From Bathymodiolus brooksi (lineage: Eukaryota > Mollusca > Bivalvia > Mytilida > Modiolidae), in contig OY804585.1 in the NCBI GenBank assembly GCA_963680875.1, positions 48,345,085 to 48,409,084 of the forward strand: a stretch of 64,000 nucleotides of DNA, read 5' to 3'. Position numbers and translations under genes: made by a program. This document shows, piece by piece, positions 28,033-42,100 of the stretch; position 1 is the first letter of the stretch; every line of letters begins with the position of its first letter. Below the pieces are notes generated by a model, which did not search any database, had not been told where the DNA came from, and was given only the letters and a program-made list of their open reading frames with translations.

Positions 28033-31000
28033 CATATGAAGGGTAAGCAGTTTATGGTTCTTATGAAGGGTAAGCAGTTCTGGTTCTTATGAAGGGTAAG
28101 CAGTTCATGGTCCTTATGAAGGGTAAGCAGTTTATGGTTCTTATGAAGGGTAAGAAGTTCTGGTTCTTATGAAGGGTAAGCAGCTCCTGGTTCTTATGAA
28201 AGGTAATCAGTTCCTGGTTCTTATGAAGGGTATGCAGTTCCTGGTTCTTATGAAGGGTAAGCAGTTCCTGGTTCTTATGAAGGTTGAGCAGTTTCTGGTT
28301 CTGATGAAGTGTATGCAGTTCCTGGCTCTTAAGAAGGGTAAGCAGTTCCTGGTTCTGATGAAGAGTATGAAGATCCTGGTTCTTATGAAGGGTATGCAGT
28401 TCCTGGTTCTTATGAAGTGTATACAGTTCCTGGTACTTATGAAGGGTATGCAGTTCCTGGTTCTTATGAAGGGTAAGCAGTTTCTTGTTCTTATGAAGGG
28501 TATGCAGTTCCTGGTTCTTATGAAGGGTATGCAGTTCCTGGTTCTTATGAATGGTAAGAAGTTCCTGGTTCTTATGAAGGGTATGCAGTTCCTGGTTCTT
28601 ATGAAGGGTATGCAGTTCCTGGTTCTTATGAAGGGTAAGCAGTTCCTGTTTCTTATGAAGGGTAAGCAGTTCTTGGGTCTTGTGAAGGGTATGCAGTTCC
28701 TGGTTCTTATGAAGGGAAAGCAGTTCCTGGTTCTTATAAAGGGTAAGCAGTTCCTGTTTCTTGTGAAGGGTATGCAGTTCCTGGTTCTTATGAAGGGTAA
28801 GCAGTTCCTGGTTCTTATGAAGGGTATGCAGTTCCTGGTTACTATGAAGGGTATGCAGTTCCTGGTACTTATGAAGGGTGTGTAGTTCCTGGTTCTTATG
28901 TAGGGTAAGCAGTTCCTGGTTCTTTTGAAGGGTAAGCAGTTCTGGTTCTTTTGAAGGGTAAGCAGTTCCTGGTTCTTATGAAGGGTAAGGAGTTCCTGGT
29001 TCTGATGAAGTGTATGCATTTCCTGGTTCATATGAAGGGTTAGCAGTTTATGTTTCTTATGAAGGGTAAGCAGTTCTGGTTCTTATGAAGGGTAAGCAGT
29101 TCCTGGTTCTTATGAAGGGTAAGCAGTTTATGGTTCTTATGAAGGGTAAGAAGTTCTGGTTCTTATGAAGGGTAAGCAGTTCCTGGTTCTTATGAAAGGT
29201 AATCAGTTCCTGGTTCTTATGAAGGGTATGCAGTTCCTGGTTCTTATGAAGGGTAAGCAGTTCCTGGTTCTTATGAAGGTTGAGCAGTTTCTGGTTCTGA
29301 TGAAGTGTATGCAGTTCCTGGTTCTTATGAAGGGTAAGCAGTTCCTGTTTCTTATGAAGGGTATGCAGTTACTGGTTCTTATGAAGGGTAAGCAGTTTCT
29401 TGTTCTTATGAAGGGTATGCAGTTCCTGGTTCTTATGAAGGGTATACAGTTCCTGGTTCTTATGAAGGGTAAGAAGTTCCTGGTTCTTATGAAAGGTATG
29501 CAGTTCCTGGTTCTTATGAAGAGTTTGCAGTTCCTGGTTCTTATGAAGGGTAAGCAGTTCCTGTTTCTTATTAAGGGTAAGCAGTTCCTGGTTCTTGTGA
29601 AGGGTATGCAGTTCCTGGTTCTTATGAAGGGTATGCAGCTCCTGGTTCTTATGAAGGGTATGAAGTTCATGGTTCTTATGAAGGGTATGAAGTTCCTGGT
29701 ACTTATGAAGGGTATGCAGTTCCTGGTTCTTATGAAGGGTATGAAGTTCCTGGTTCTTATGAAGGGTGTGCAGTTCCTGGTTCTTATGAAGGGTATGAAG
29801 TTCCTTGTACTTATGAAGGGTATACAGTTCCTGTTTCTAATGAAGGGTATGCAGTTCCTGGTACTTATGAAGGGTATGCAGTTCCTGGTTCTTATTAAGG
29901 GTGTGAAGTTACTGGTGCTTATGAAGGGTATGCAGTTCCTGGTTCTTATGAAGGGTATGCAGTTCCTGGTGCTTATGAAGGGTATGCAGTTCCTGGTTCC
30001 TATGAAGGGTATGCAGTTCCTGGTACTTATGAAGGGTGTGCAGTTCCTGGTTCTTATGAAGGGTATGCATTTCCTGGTTGATATGAAGGGTAAGCAGTTC
30101 CTGGTTCATATGAAGGATAGGCAGTTCCTGGTTCTTTTGAAGGGTATGCAGTTCTTGGTTCTTATGAAGGGTATGCAGTTTCTGGTTCTTTAGAAAGGCA
30201 AACAATTCCTAGTCCTTATGAAGGGTAAGCAGTTCCTGGTCCTTATGAAAGGTAAGCAGTTCATAGATCTTATGAAGGGTAAGCAGTTCCTGGTTCTTAT
30301 GAAGGATCTGTAGTTCCTGGTTCTTATAAAGGGTAAGCAGTTCCTGGTTCTTATGAAGGGTAAGCAGTTCCTGATTCTTATGAAGGGTAAGCAGTTCCTT
30401 CTTCTTATGAAGGGTAAGCAGTTCCTGGTTCTGATGAAGAGTATGCAGTTCCTGGTTCTTATGAAGGGTATGCAGTTCCTGGTTCTTATGAAGGGTATGC
30501 AGTTCCTGGTTCTTATGAGGGGTAAGCAGTTCCTGGTTCTTATTAAGGGTAAGCAGTTCCTGGTTCTTGTGAAGGGTATGCAGTTCCTGGTTCTTATGAA
30601 GGGTAAGCAGTTCCTGGTTCTGATGAAGAGTATGCAGTTCCTGGTTCTTATGATGGGTATGCAGTTCCTGGTACTTATGAAGGGTAAGCAGTTTCTTGTT
30701 CTTATGAAGGGTATGCAGTTCCTGGTTCTTATGAAGGGTATGCAGTTCCTGGTTCTCATGAAGGGTAAGAAGTTCCTGGTTCTTATGAAAGGTATGCAGT
30801 TCCTGGTTTTTATGAAGGGTATGCAGTTCCTGGTTCTTATGAAGGGTAAGCAGTTCCTGGTTCGTATGAAGGGTAAGCAGTTCCTGGTACTTATGAAGGG
30901 TAAGCAGTTTCTTGTTCTTATGAAGGGTATGCAGTTCCTGGTTCTTATGAAGGGTATGCAGTTCCTGGTTCTCATGAAGGGTAAGAAGTTCCTGGTTCTT

Positions 31001-34000
31001 ATGAAAGGTATGCAGTTCCTGGTTTTTATGAAGGGTATGCAGTTCCTAGTTCTTATGAAGGGTAAGCAGTTCCTGGTTCGTATGAAGGGTAAGCAGTTCC
31101 TGGTTCTTGTGAAGGGTATGCAGTTCCTGGTTCTTATGAAGGGTAGGCAGTTCCTGGTTCTTATGAAGGATATGAAGTTCATGGTTCTTATGAAGGGTAT
31201 GGAGTTCCTGGTACTTATGAAGGGTATGGAGTTCCTGTTTCTTATGAAGGGTATGAAGTTCCTGGCTCTTATGAAGGGTATGAAGTTCCTGGTTCTTATG
31301 AAGGGTATGAAGTTCCTGGTACTTATGAAGGGTATACAGTTCCAGGTTCTTATGAAGGGTATGCAGTTCCTGGTTCTTTTGAAGGGTATGCAGTTCATGG
31401 TTCTTATGAAGGGTATGAAGTTCCAGGTATTTATGAAGGGTATGCAGTTCCTGGTTCTTATGAAGGGTATGCAGTTCATGGTTCTTATGAAGGGTATGAA
31501 GTTCCTGGTACTTATGAAGGGTATGCAGTTCCTGGTTCTTATGAAGGGTATGAAGTTCCTGGTTCTTATGAAGGGTATGCAGTTTATGGTTCTTATGAAG
31601 GGTAAGCAGTTCCTGGTTATTATGAAGGGTATGCAGTTCCTGGTTCTTATGAAGGGTAAGTAGTTCCTGGTTCTTATGAAAGGTATGCAGTTCCTGGTTC
31701 TTATGAAGGGTATGCAGTTCCTGGTTCTTATGAAGGGTAAGCAGTTTATGGTTCTTATGAAGGGTAAGCAGTTCTGGTTCTTATGAAGGGTAAGCAGTTC
31801 CTGGTTCTTATGAAGGGTATACAGTTCCTGTTACTTATGAAGGGTATGCAGTTCCTGGTTTTTATGAAGGGTAAGCAGTTTCTTGTTCTTATGAAGGGTG
31901 TGCAGTTCCTGGTTCTTATGAAGGGTATGCAGTTCCTGGTTCTTATGAAGGGTAAGAAGTTCCTGGTTCTTATGAAAGGTATGCAGTTCCTGGTTCTTTG
32001 GAAGGGTATGCAGTTGCTGGTTCTTATGAAGGGTAAGCAGTTCCTGGTTCTTATGAAGGGTAAGCAGTTCCTGGTTCTGATGAAGAGTATGCAGTTCCTG
32101 GTTCTTATGATGGGTATGCAGTTCCTGGTACTTATGAAGGGTAAGCAGTTTCTTGTTCTTATGAAGGGTATGCAGTTCCTGGTTCTTATGAAGGGTATGC
32201 AGTTCCTGGTTCTCATGAAGGGTAAGAAGTTCCTGGTTCTTATGAAAGGTATGCAGTTCCTGGTTTTTATGAAGGGTATGCAGTTCCTGGTTCTTATGAA
32301 GGGTAAGCAGTTCCTGGTTCGTATGAAGGGTAAGCAGTTCCTGGTTCTTGTGAAGGGTATGCAGTTCCTGGTTCTTATGAAGGGTAGGCAGTTCCTGGTT
32401 CTTATGAAGGATATGAAGTTCATGGTTCTTATGAAGGGTATGGAGTTCCTGGTACTTATGAAGGGTATGCAGTTCCTGTTTCTTATGAAGGGTATGAAGT
32501 TCCTGGTTCTTATGAAGGGTATGAAGTTCCTGGTTCTTATGAAGGGTATGAAGTTCCTGGTACTTATGAAGGGTATACAGTTCCAGGTTCTTATGAAGGG
32601 TATGCAGTTCCTGGTTCTTTTGAAGGGTATGCAGTTCATGGTTCTTATGAAGGGTATGAAGTTCCAGGTATTTATGAAGGGTATGCAGTTCCTGGTTCTT
32701 ATGAAGGGTAAGCAGTTTATGGTTCTTATGAAGGGTAAGCAGTTCTGGTTCTTATGAAGGGTAAGCAGTTCCTGGTTCTTATGAAGGGTATACAGTTCCT
32801 GTTACTTATGAAGGGTATGCAGTTCCTGGTTTTTATGAAGGGTAAGCAGTTTCTTGTTCTTATGAAGGGTGTGCAGTTCCTGGTTCTTATGAAGGGTATG
32901 CAGTTCCTGGTTCTTATGAAGGGTAAGAAGTTCCTGGTTCTTATGAAAGGTATGCAGTTCCTGGTTCTTTGGAAGGGTATGCAGTTGCTGGTTCTTATGA
33001 AGGGTAAGCAGTTCCTGGTTCTTATGAAGGGTAAGCAGTTCCTGGTTCTGATGAAGAGTATGCAGTTCCTGGTTCTTATGATGGGTATGCAGTTCCTGGT
33101 ACTTATGAAGGGTAAGCAGTTTCTTGTTCTTATGAAGGGTATGCAGTTCCTGGTTCTTATGAAGGGTATGCAGTTCCTGGTTCTCATGAAGGGTAAGAAG
33201 TTCCTGGTTCTTATGAAAGGTATGCAGTTCCTGGTTTTTATGAAGGGTATGCAGTTCCTGGTTCTTATGAAGGGTAAGCAGTTCCTGGTTCGTATGAAGG
33301 GTAAGCAGTTCCTGGTTCTTGTGAAGGGTATGCAGTTCCTGGTTCTTATGAAGGGTAGGCAGTTCCTGGTTCTTATGAAGGATATGAAGTTCATGGTTCT
33401 TATGAAGGGTATGGAGTTCCTGGTACTTATGAAGGGTATGCAGTTCCTGGTTCTTATGAAGGGTAAGAAGTTCCTGGTTCTTATGAAAGGTATGCAGTTC
33501 CTGGTTCTTTGGAAGGGTATGCAGTTGCTGGTTCTTATGAAGGGTAAGCAGTTCCTGGTTCTTATGAAGGGTAAGCAGTTCCTGGTTCTGATGAAGAGTA
33601 TGCAGTTCCTGGTTCTTATGATGGGTATGCAGTTCCTGGTACTTATGAAGGGTAAGCAGTTTCTTGTTCTTATGAAGGGTATGCAGTTCCTGGTTCTTAT
33701 GAAGGGTATGCAGTTCCTGGTTCTCATGAAGGGTAAGAAGTTCCTGGTTCTTATGAAAGGTATGCAGTTCCTGGTTTTTATGAAGGGTATGCAGTTCCTG
33801 GTTCTTATGAAGGGTAAGCAGTTCCTGGTTCGTATGAAGGGTAAGCAGTTCCTGGTTCTTGTGAAGGGTATGCAGTTCCTGGTTCTTATGAAGGGTAGGC
33901 AGTTCCTGGTTCTTATGAAGGATATGAAGTTCATGGTTCTTATGAAGGGTATGGAGTTCCTGGTACTTATGAAGGGTATGCAGTTCCTGTTTCTTATGAA

Positions 34001-36187
34001 GGGTATGAAGTTCCTGGTTCTTATGAAGGGTATGAAGTTCCTGGTTCTTATGAAGGGTATGAAGTTCCTGGTACTTATGAAGGGTATACAGTTCCAGGTT
34101 CTTATGAAGGGTATGCAGTTCCTGGTTCTTTTGAAGGGTATGCAGTTCATGGTTCTTATGAAGGGTATGAAGTTCCAGGTATTTATGAAGGGTATGCAGT
34201 TCCTGGTTCTTATGAAGGGTATGCAGTTCCTGGTTCTTATGAAGGGTAAGAAGTTCCTGGTTCTTATGAAAGGTATGCAGTTCCTGGTTCTTATGAAGGG
34301 TATGCAGTTCCTGGTTCTTATGAAGGGTAAGCAGTTTATGGTTCTTATGAAGGGTAAGCAGTTCTGGTTCTTAAGAAGGGTAAGCAGTTCCTGGTTCTTA
34401 TGAAGGGTATACAGTTCCTGTTACTTATGAAGGGTATGCAGTTCCTGGTTTTTATGAAGGGTAAGAAGTTCCTGGTTCCTATGAAAGGTATGCAGTTCCT
34501 GGTTCTTTGGAAGGGTATGCAGTTGCTGGTTCTTATGAAGGGTAAGCAGTTCCTGGTTCTTATGAAGGGTAAGCAGTTCCTGGTTCTTGTGAAGGGTATG
34601 CAGTTCCTGGTTCTTATGAAGGGTATGCAGTTCCTGGTTCTTATGAAGGGTAAGCAGTTCCTGGTTCTGATGATGAGTATGCAGTTCCTGGTTCTTATGA
34701 AGGGTATGCAGTTCCTGGTTCTTATGAAGGGTATGCAGTTCCTGGTTCTTATGAGGGGTAAGCAGTTCCTGGTTCTTATGAAGGGTAAGCAGTTCCTGGT
34801 TCTTGTGAAGGGTATGCAGTTCCTTGTTCTTTTGAAGGGTAAGCAGTTCCTGGTTCTGATGAAGAGTATGCAGTTCCTGGTTCTTATGAAGGGTATGCAG
34901 TTCCTGGTACTTATGAAGGGTAAGCAGTTTCTTGTTCTTATGAAGGGTATGCAGTTCCTGGTTCTTGTGAAGGGTATGCAGTTCCAGGTTCTTATGATGG
35001 GTAGGCAGTTCCTGGTTCTTATGAAGGGTATGAAGTTCATGGTTCTTATGAAGGGTATGGAGTTCCTGGTACTTATGAAGGGTATGCAGTTCCTGTTTCT
35101 TATGAAGGGTATGAAGGTCCTGGTTCTTATGAAGGGTATGAAGTTCCTGGTTCTTATGAAGGGTATGAAGTTCCTGGTACTTATGAAGGGTATACAGTTC
35201 CAGGTTCTTATGAAGGGTATGCAGTTCCTGGTTCTTTTGAAGGGTATGCAGTTCATGGTTCTTATGAAGGGTATGAAGTTCCAGGTATCTATGAAGGGTA
35301 TGCAGTTCCTGGTTATTATGAAGGGTATGCAGTTCATGGTTCTTATGAAGGGTATTAAGTTCCTGGTACTTATGAAGGGTATGCAGTTCCTGGTACTTAT
35401 GAAGGGTATGCAGTTCCTGGTTCTTATGAAGGGTATGAAGTTCCTGGTTCTTATGAAGGGTATGCAGTTTATGGTTCTTATGAAGGGTAAGCAGTTCCTG
35501 GTTATTATGAAGAGTATGCAGTTCCTGGTTCTTATGAAGGGTAAGAACTTCCTGGTTCTTATGAAAGGTATGTAGTTCCTGGTTCTTATGAAGGGTAAGC
35601 AGTTCCTGGTTCTTATGAAGGGTAAGCAGTTTATGGTTCTTATGAAGGGTAAGCAGTTCTGGTTCTTATGAAGGGTAAGCAGTTCCTGGTTCTTATGAAG
35701 GGTATACAGTTCCTGTTACTTATGAAGGGTATGCAGTTCCTGGTTTTTATGAAGGGTAAGCAGTTTCTTGTTCTTATGAAGGGTATGCAGTTCCTGGTTC
35801 TTATGAAGGGTATGCAGTTCCTGGTTCTTATGAAGGGTAAGAAGTTCCTGGTTCTTATGAAAGGTATGGAGTTCCTTGTTCTTTGGAAGGGTATGCAGTT
35901 CCTGGTTCTTATGAAGGGTAAGCAGTTCCTGGTTCTTATGAAGGGTAAGCAGTTCCTGGTTCTTGTGAAGGGTATGCAGTTCCTGGTTCTTATGAAGGGT
36001 ATGCAGTTCCTGGTTCTTATGAAGGGTATGAAGTTCATGGTTATTATGAAGGGTATGAAGTTCCTGGTACTTATGAAGGGTATGCAGTTCCTGGTTCTTA
36101 TGAAGGGTATGAAGTTCCTGGTTCTTATGAAGGGTATGAAGTTCCTGGTTCTTATGAAGGGTATGACGTTCCTGGTACTTATGAAGG
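28033..36187. repeat. 27-bp array, large block 1 (8.15 kb)
   Basis: This block is followed directly by a near-identical copy at 36,188-42,822. From about 28,033 to 32,640 every position I checked recurs at +8,145. Examples are the open frames at 28,169 and 36,314, 29,165 and 37,310, 30,353 and 38,498, and 31,755 and 39,900, with almost identical translations. From about 34,345 the shift is +6,634. The 1,511-bp difference lies between these points and equals the two smaller duplications annotated inside this block. Confidence 0.85.
31755..34250. repeat. Nested 971-bp and 540-bp duplications in block 1
   Basis: The sequence starting at about 31,755 restarts at about 32,726 (shift 971, one base short of 36 units). 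A second restart lies between about 32,921 and 33,461 (shift 540, exactly 20 units), where GGGTAAGAAG followed by TTCTTTGGAAGG recurs. Neither duplication is present in block 2. Confidence 0.8.
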
Positions 36188-39100
36188 GTAAGCAGTTTAT
36201 GGTTCTTATGAAGGGTAAGCAGTTCTGGTTCTTATGAAGGGTAAGCAGTTCATGGTCCTTATGAAGGGTAAGCAGTTTATGGTTCTTATGAAGGGTAAGA
36301 AGTTCTGGTTCTTATGAAGGGTAAGCAGCTCCTGGTTCTTATGAAAGGTAATCAGTTCCTGGTTCTTATGAAGGGTATGCAGTTCCTGGTTCTTATGAAG
36401 GGTAAGCAGTTCCTGGTTCTTATGAAGGTTGAGCAGTTTCTGGTTCTGATGAAGTGTATGCAGTTCCTGGCTCTTAAGAAGGGTAAGCAGTTCCTGGTTC
36501 TGATGAAGAGTATGAAGATCCTGGTTCTTATGAAGGGTATGCAGTTCCTGGTTCTTATGAAGTGTATACAGTTCCTGGTACTTATGAAGGGTATGCAGTT
36601 CCTGGTTCTTATGAAGGGTAAGCAGTTTCTTGTTCTTATGAAGGGTATGCAGTTCCTGGTTCTTATGAAGGGTATGCAGTTCCTGGTTCTTATGAATGGT
36701 AAGAAGTTCCTGGTTCTTATGAAGGGTATGCAGTTCCTGGTTCTTATGAAGGGTATGCAGTTCCTGGTTCTTATGAAGGGTAAGCAGTTCCTGTTTCTTA
36801 TGAAGGGTAAGCAGTTCTTGGGTCTTGTGAAGGGTATGCAGTTCCTGGTTCTTATGAAGGGAAAGCAGTTCCTGGTTCTTATAAAGGGTAAGCAGTTCCT
36901 GTTTCTTGTGAAGGGTATGCAGTTCCTGGTTCTTATGAAGGGTAAGCAGTTCCTGGTTCTTATGAAGGGTATGCAGTTCCTGGTTACTATGAAGGGTATG
37001 CAGTTCCTGGTACTTATGAAGGGTGTGTAGTTCCTGGTTCTTATGTAGGGTAAGCAGTTCCTGGTTCTTTTGAAGGGTAAGCAGTTCTGGTTCTTTTGAA
37101 GGGTAAGCAGTTCCTGGTTCTTATGAAGGGTAAGGAGTTCCTGGTTCTGATGAAGTGTATGCATTTCCTGGTTCATATGAAGGGTTAGCAGTTTATGTTT
37201 CTTATGAAGGGTAAGCAGTTCTGGTTCTTATGAAGGGTAAGCAGTTCCTGGTTCTTATGAAGGGTAAGCAGTTTATGGTTCTTATGAAGGGTAAGAAGTT
37301 CTGGTTCTTATGAAGGGTAAGCAGTTCCTGGTTCTTATGAAAGGTAATCAGTTCCTGGTTCTTATGAAGGGTATGCAGTTCCTGGTTCTTATGAAGGGTA
37401 AGCAGTTCCTGGTTCTTATGAAGGTTGAGCAGTTTCTGGTTCTGATGAAGTGTATGCAGTTCCTGGTTCTTATGAAGGGTAAGCAGTTCCTGTTTCTTAT
37501 GAAGGGTATGCAGTTACTGGTTCTTATGAAGGGTAAGCAGTTTCTTGTTCTTATGAAGGGTATGCAGTTCCTGGTTCTTATGAAGGGTATACAGTTCCTG
37601 GTTCTTATGAAGGGTAAGAAGTTCCTGGTTCTTATGAAAGGTATGCAGTTCCTGGTTCTTATGAAGAGTTTGCAGTTCCTGGTTCTTATGAAGGGTAAGC
37701 AGTTCCTGTTTCTTATTAAGGGTAAGCAGTTCCTGGTTCTTGTGAAGGGTATGCAATTCCTGGTTCTTATGAAGGGTATGCAGCTCCTGGTTCTTATGAA
37801 GGGTATGAAGTTCATGGTTCTTATGAAGGGTATGAAGTTCCTGGTACTTATGAAGGGTATGCAGTTCCTGGTTCTTATGAAGGGTATGAAGTTCCTGGTT
37901 CTTATGAAGGGTGTGCAGTTCCTGGTTCTTATGAAGGGTATGAAGTTCCTTGTACTTATGAAGGGTATACAGTTCCTGTTTCTAATGAAGGGTATGCAGT
38001 TCCTGGTACTTATGAAGGGTATGCAGTTCCTGGTTCTTATTAAGGGTGTGAAGTTACTGGTGCTTATGAAGGGTATGCAGTTCCTGGTTCTTATGAAGGG
38101 TATGCAGTTCCTGGTGCTTATGAAGGGTATGCAGTTCCTGGTTCCTATGAAGGGTATGCAGTTCCTGGTACTTATGAAGGGTGTGCAGTTCCTGGTTCTT
38201 ATGAAGGGTATGCATTTCCTGGTTGATATGAAGGGTAAGCAGTTCCTGGTTCATATGAAGGATAGGCAGTTCCTGGTTCTTTTGAAGGGTATGCAGTTCT
38301 TGGTTCTTATGAAGGGTATGCAGTTTCTGGTTCTTTAGAAAGGCAAACAATTCCTAGTCCTTATGAAGGGTAAGCAGTTCCTGGTCCTTATGAAAGGTAA
38401 GCAGTTCATAAATCTTATGAAGGGTAAGCAGTTCCTGGTTCTTATGAAGGATCTGTAGTTCCTGGTTCTTATAAAGGGTAAGCAGTTCCTGGTTCTTATG
38501 AACGGTAAGCAGTTCCTGATTCTTATGAAGGGTAAGCAGTTCCTTCTTCTTATGAAGGGTAAGCAGTTCCTGGTTCTGATGAAGAGTATGCAGTTCCTGG
38601 TTCTTATGAAGGGTATGCAGTTCCTGGTTCTTATGAAGGGTATGCAGTTCCTGGTTCTTATGAGGGGTAAGCAGTTCCTGGTTCTTATTAAGGGTAAGCA
38701 GTTCCTGGTTCTTGTGAAGGGTATGCAGTTCCTGGTTCTTATGAAGGGTAAGCAGTTCCTGGTTCTGATGAAGAGTATGCAGTTCCTGGTTCTTATGATG
38801 GGTATGCAGTTCCTGGTACTTATGAAGGGTAAGCAGTTTCTTGTTCTTATGAAGGGTATGCAGTTCCTGGTTCTTATGAAGGGTATGCAGTTCCTGGTTC
38901 TCATGAAGGGTAAGAAGTTCCTGGTTCTTATGAAAGGTATGCAGTTCCTGGTTTTTATGAAGGGTATGCAGTTCCTGGTTCTTATGAAGGGTAAGCAGTT
39001 CCTGGTTCGTATGAAGGGTAAGCAGTTCCTGGTACTTATGAAGGGTAAGCAGTTTCTTGTTCTTATGAAGGGTATGCAGTTCCTGGTTCTTATGAAGGGT

Positions 39101-42100
39101 ATGCAGTTCCTGGTTCTCATGAAGGGTAAGAAGTTCCTGGTTCTTATGAAAGGTATGCAGTTCCTGGTTTTTATGAAGGGTATGCAGTTCCTAGTTCTTA
39201 TGAAGGGTAAGCAGTTCCTGGTTCGTATGAAGGGTAAGCAGTTCCTGGTTCTTGTGAAGGGTATGCAGTTCCTGGTTCTTATGAAGGGTAGGCAGTTCCT
39301 GGTTCTTATGAAGGATATGAAGTTCATGGTTCTTATGAAGGGTATGGAGTTCCTGGTACTTATGAAGGGTATGGAGTTCCTGTTTCTTATGAAGGGTATG
39401 AAGTTCCTGGCTCTTATGAAGGGTATGAAGTTCCTGGTTCTTATGAAGGGTATGAAGTTCCTGGTACTTATGAAGGGTATACAGTTCCAGGTTCTTATGA
39501 AGGGTATGCAGTTCCTGGTTCTTTTGAAGGGTATGCAGTTCATGGTTCTTATGAAGGGTATGAAGTTCCAGGTATTTATGAAGGGTATGCAGTTCCTGGT
39601 TCTTATGAAGGGTATGCAGTTCATGGTTCTTATGAAGGGTATGAAGTTCCTGGTACTTATGAAGGGTATGCAGTTCCTGGTTCTTATGAAGGGTATGAAG
39701 TTCCTGGTTCTTATGAAGGGTATGCAGTTTATGGTTCTTATGAAGGGTAAGCAGTTCCTGGTTATTATGAAGGGTATGCAGTTCCTGGTTCTTATGAAGG
39801 GTAAGTAGTTCCTGGTTCTTATGAAAGGTATGCAGTTCCTGGTTCTTATGAAGGGTATGCAGTTCCTGGTTCTTATGAAGGGTAAGCAGTTTATGGTTCT
39901 TATGAAGGGTAAGCAGTTCTGGTTCTTATGAAGGGTAAGCAGTTCCTGGTTCTTATGAAGGGTATACAGTTCCTGTTACTTATGAAGGGTATGCAGTTCC
40001 TGGTTTTTATGAAGGGTAAGCAGTTTCTTGTTCTTATGAAGGGTGTGCAGTTCCTGGTTCTTATGAAGGGTATGCAGTTCCTGGTTCTTATGAAGGGTAA
40101 GAAGTTCCTGGTTCTTATGAAAGGTATGCAGTTCCTGGTTCTTTGGAAGGGTATGCAGTTGCTGGTTCTTATGAAGGGTAAGCAGTTCCTGGTTCTTATG
40201 AAGGGTAAGCAGTTCCTGGTTCTGATGAAGAGTATGCAGTTCCTGGTTCTTATGATGGGTATGCAGTTCCTGGTACTTATGAAGGGTAAGCAGTTTCTTG
40301 TTCTTATGAAGGGTATGCAGTTCCTGGTTCTTATGAAGGGTATGCAGTTCCTGGTTCTCATGAAGGGTAAGAAGTTCCTGGTTCTTATGAAAGGTATGCA
40401 GTTCCTGGTTTTTATGAAGGGTATGCAGTTCCTGGTTCTTATGAAGGGTAAGCAGTTCCTGGTTCGTATGAAGGGTAAGCAGTTCCTGGTTCTTGTGAAG
40501 GGTATGCAGTTCCTGGTTCTTATGAAGGGTAGGCAGTTCCTGGTTCTTATGAAGGATATGAAGTTCATGGTTCTTATGAAGGGTATGGAGTTCCTGGTAC
40601 TTATGAAGGGTATGCAGTTCCTGTTTCTTATGAAGGGTATGAAGTTCCTGGTTCTTATGAAGGGTATGAAGTTCCTGGTTCTTATGAAGGGTATGAAGTT
40701 CCTGGTACTTATGAAGGGTATACAGTTCCAGGTTCTTATGAAGGGTATGCAGTTCCTGGTTCTTTTGAAGGGTATGCAGTTCATGGTTCTTATGAAGGGT
40801 ATGAAGTTCCAGGTATTTATGAAGGGTATGCAGTTCCTGGTTCTTATGAAGGGTATGCAGTTCCTGGTTCTTATGAAGGGTAAGAAGTTCCTGGTTCGTA
40901 TGAAAGGTATGCAGTTCCTGGTTCTTATGAAGGGTATGCAGTTCCTGGTTCTTATGAAGGGTAAGCAGTTTATGGTTCTTATGAAGGGTAAGCAGTTCTG
41001 GTTCTTATGAAGGGTAAGCAGTTCCTGGTTCTTATGAAGGGTATACAGTTCCTGTTACTTATGAAGGGTATGCAGTTCCTGGTTTTTATGAAGGGTAAGA
41101 AGTTCCTGGTTCCTATGAAAGGTATGCAGTTCCTGGTTCTTTGGAAGGGTATGCAGTTGCTGGTTCTTATGAAGGGTAAGCAGTTCCTGGTTCTTATGAA
41201 GGGTAAGCAGTTCCTGGTTCTTGTGAAGGGTATGCAGTTCCTGGTTCTTATGAAGGGTATGCAGTTCCTGGTTCTTATGAAGGGTAAGCAGTTCCTGGTT
41301 CTGATGATGAGTATGCAGTTCCTGGTTCTTATGAAGGGTATGCAGTTCCTGGTTCTTATGAAGGGTATGCAGTTCCTGGTTCTTATGAGGGGTAAGCAGT
41401 TCCTGGTTCTTATGAAGGGTAAGCAGTTCCTGGTTCTTGTGAAGGGTATGCAGTTCCTTGTTCTTTTGAAGGGTAAGCAGTTCCTGGTTCTGATGAAGAG
41501 TATGCAGTTCCTGGTTCTTATGAAGGGTATGCAGTTCCTGGTACTTATGAAGGGTAAGCAGTTTCTTGTTCTTATGAAGGGTATGCAGTTCCTGGTTCTT
41601 GTGAAGGGTATGCAGTTCCAGGTTCTTATGATGGGTAGGCAGTTCCTGGTTCTTATGAAGGGTATGAAGTTCATGGTTCTTATGAAGGGTATGGAGTTCC
41701 TGGTACTTATGAAGGGTATGCAGTTCCTGTTTCTTATGAAGGGTATGAAGGTCCTGGTTCTTATGAAGGGTATGAAGTTCCTGGTTCTTATGAAGGGTAT
41801 GAAGTTCCTGGTACTTATGAAGGGTATACAGTTCCAGGTTCTTATGAAGGGTATGCAGTTCCTGGTTCTTTTGAAGGGTATGCAGTTCATGGTTCTTATG
41901 AAGGGTATGAAGTTCCAGGTATCTATGAAGGGTATGCAGTTCCTGGTTATTATGAAGGGTATGCAGTTCATGGTTCTTATGAAGGGTATTAAGTTCCTGG
42001 TACTTATGAAGGGTATGCAGTTCCTGGTACTTATGAAGGGTATGCAGTTCCTGGTTCTTATGAAGGGTATGAAGTTCCTGGTTCTTATGAAGGGTATGCA

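Noticed and set aside
32754..34403. 549-codon plus-strand frame and similar 400-500-codon frames on both strands of the 27-bp array
   Set aside because: It is an artefact of a 27-bp (nine-codon) repeat without stops in several frames. Overlapping frames on both strands are equally open.
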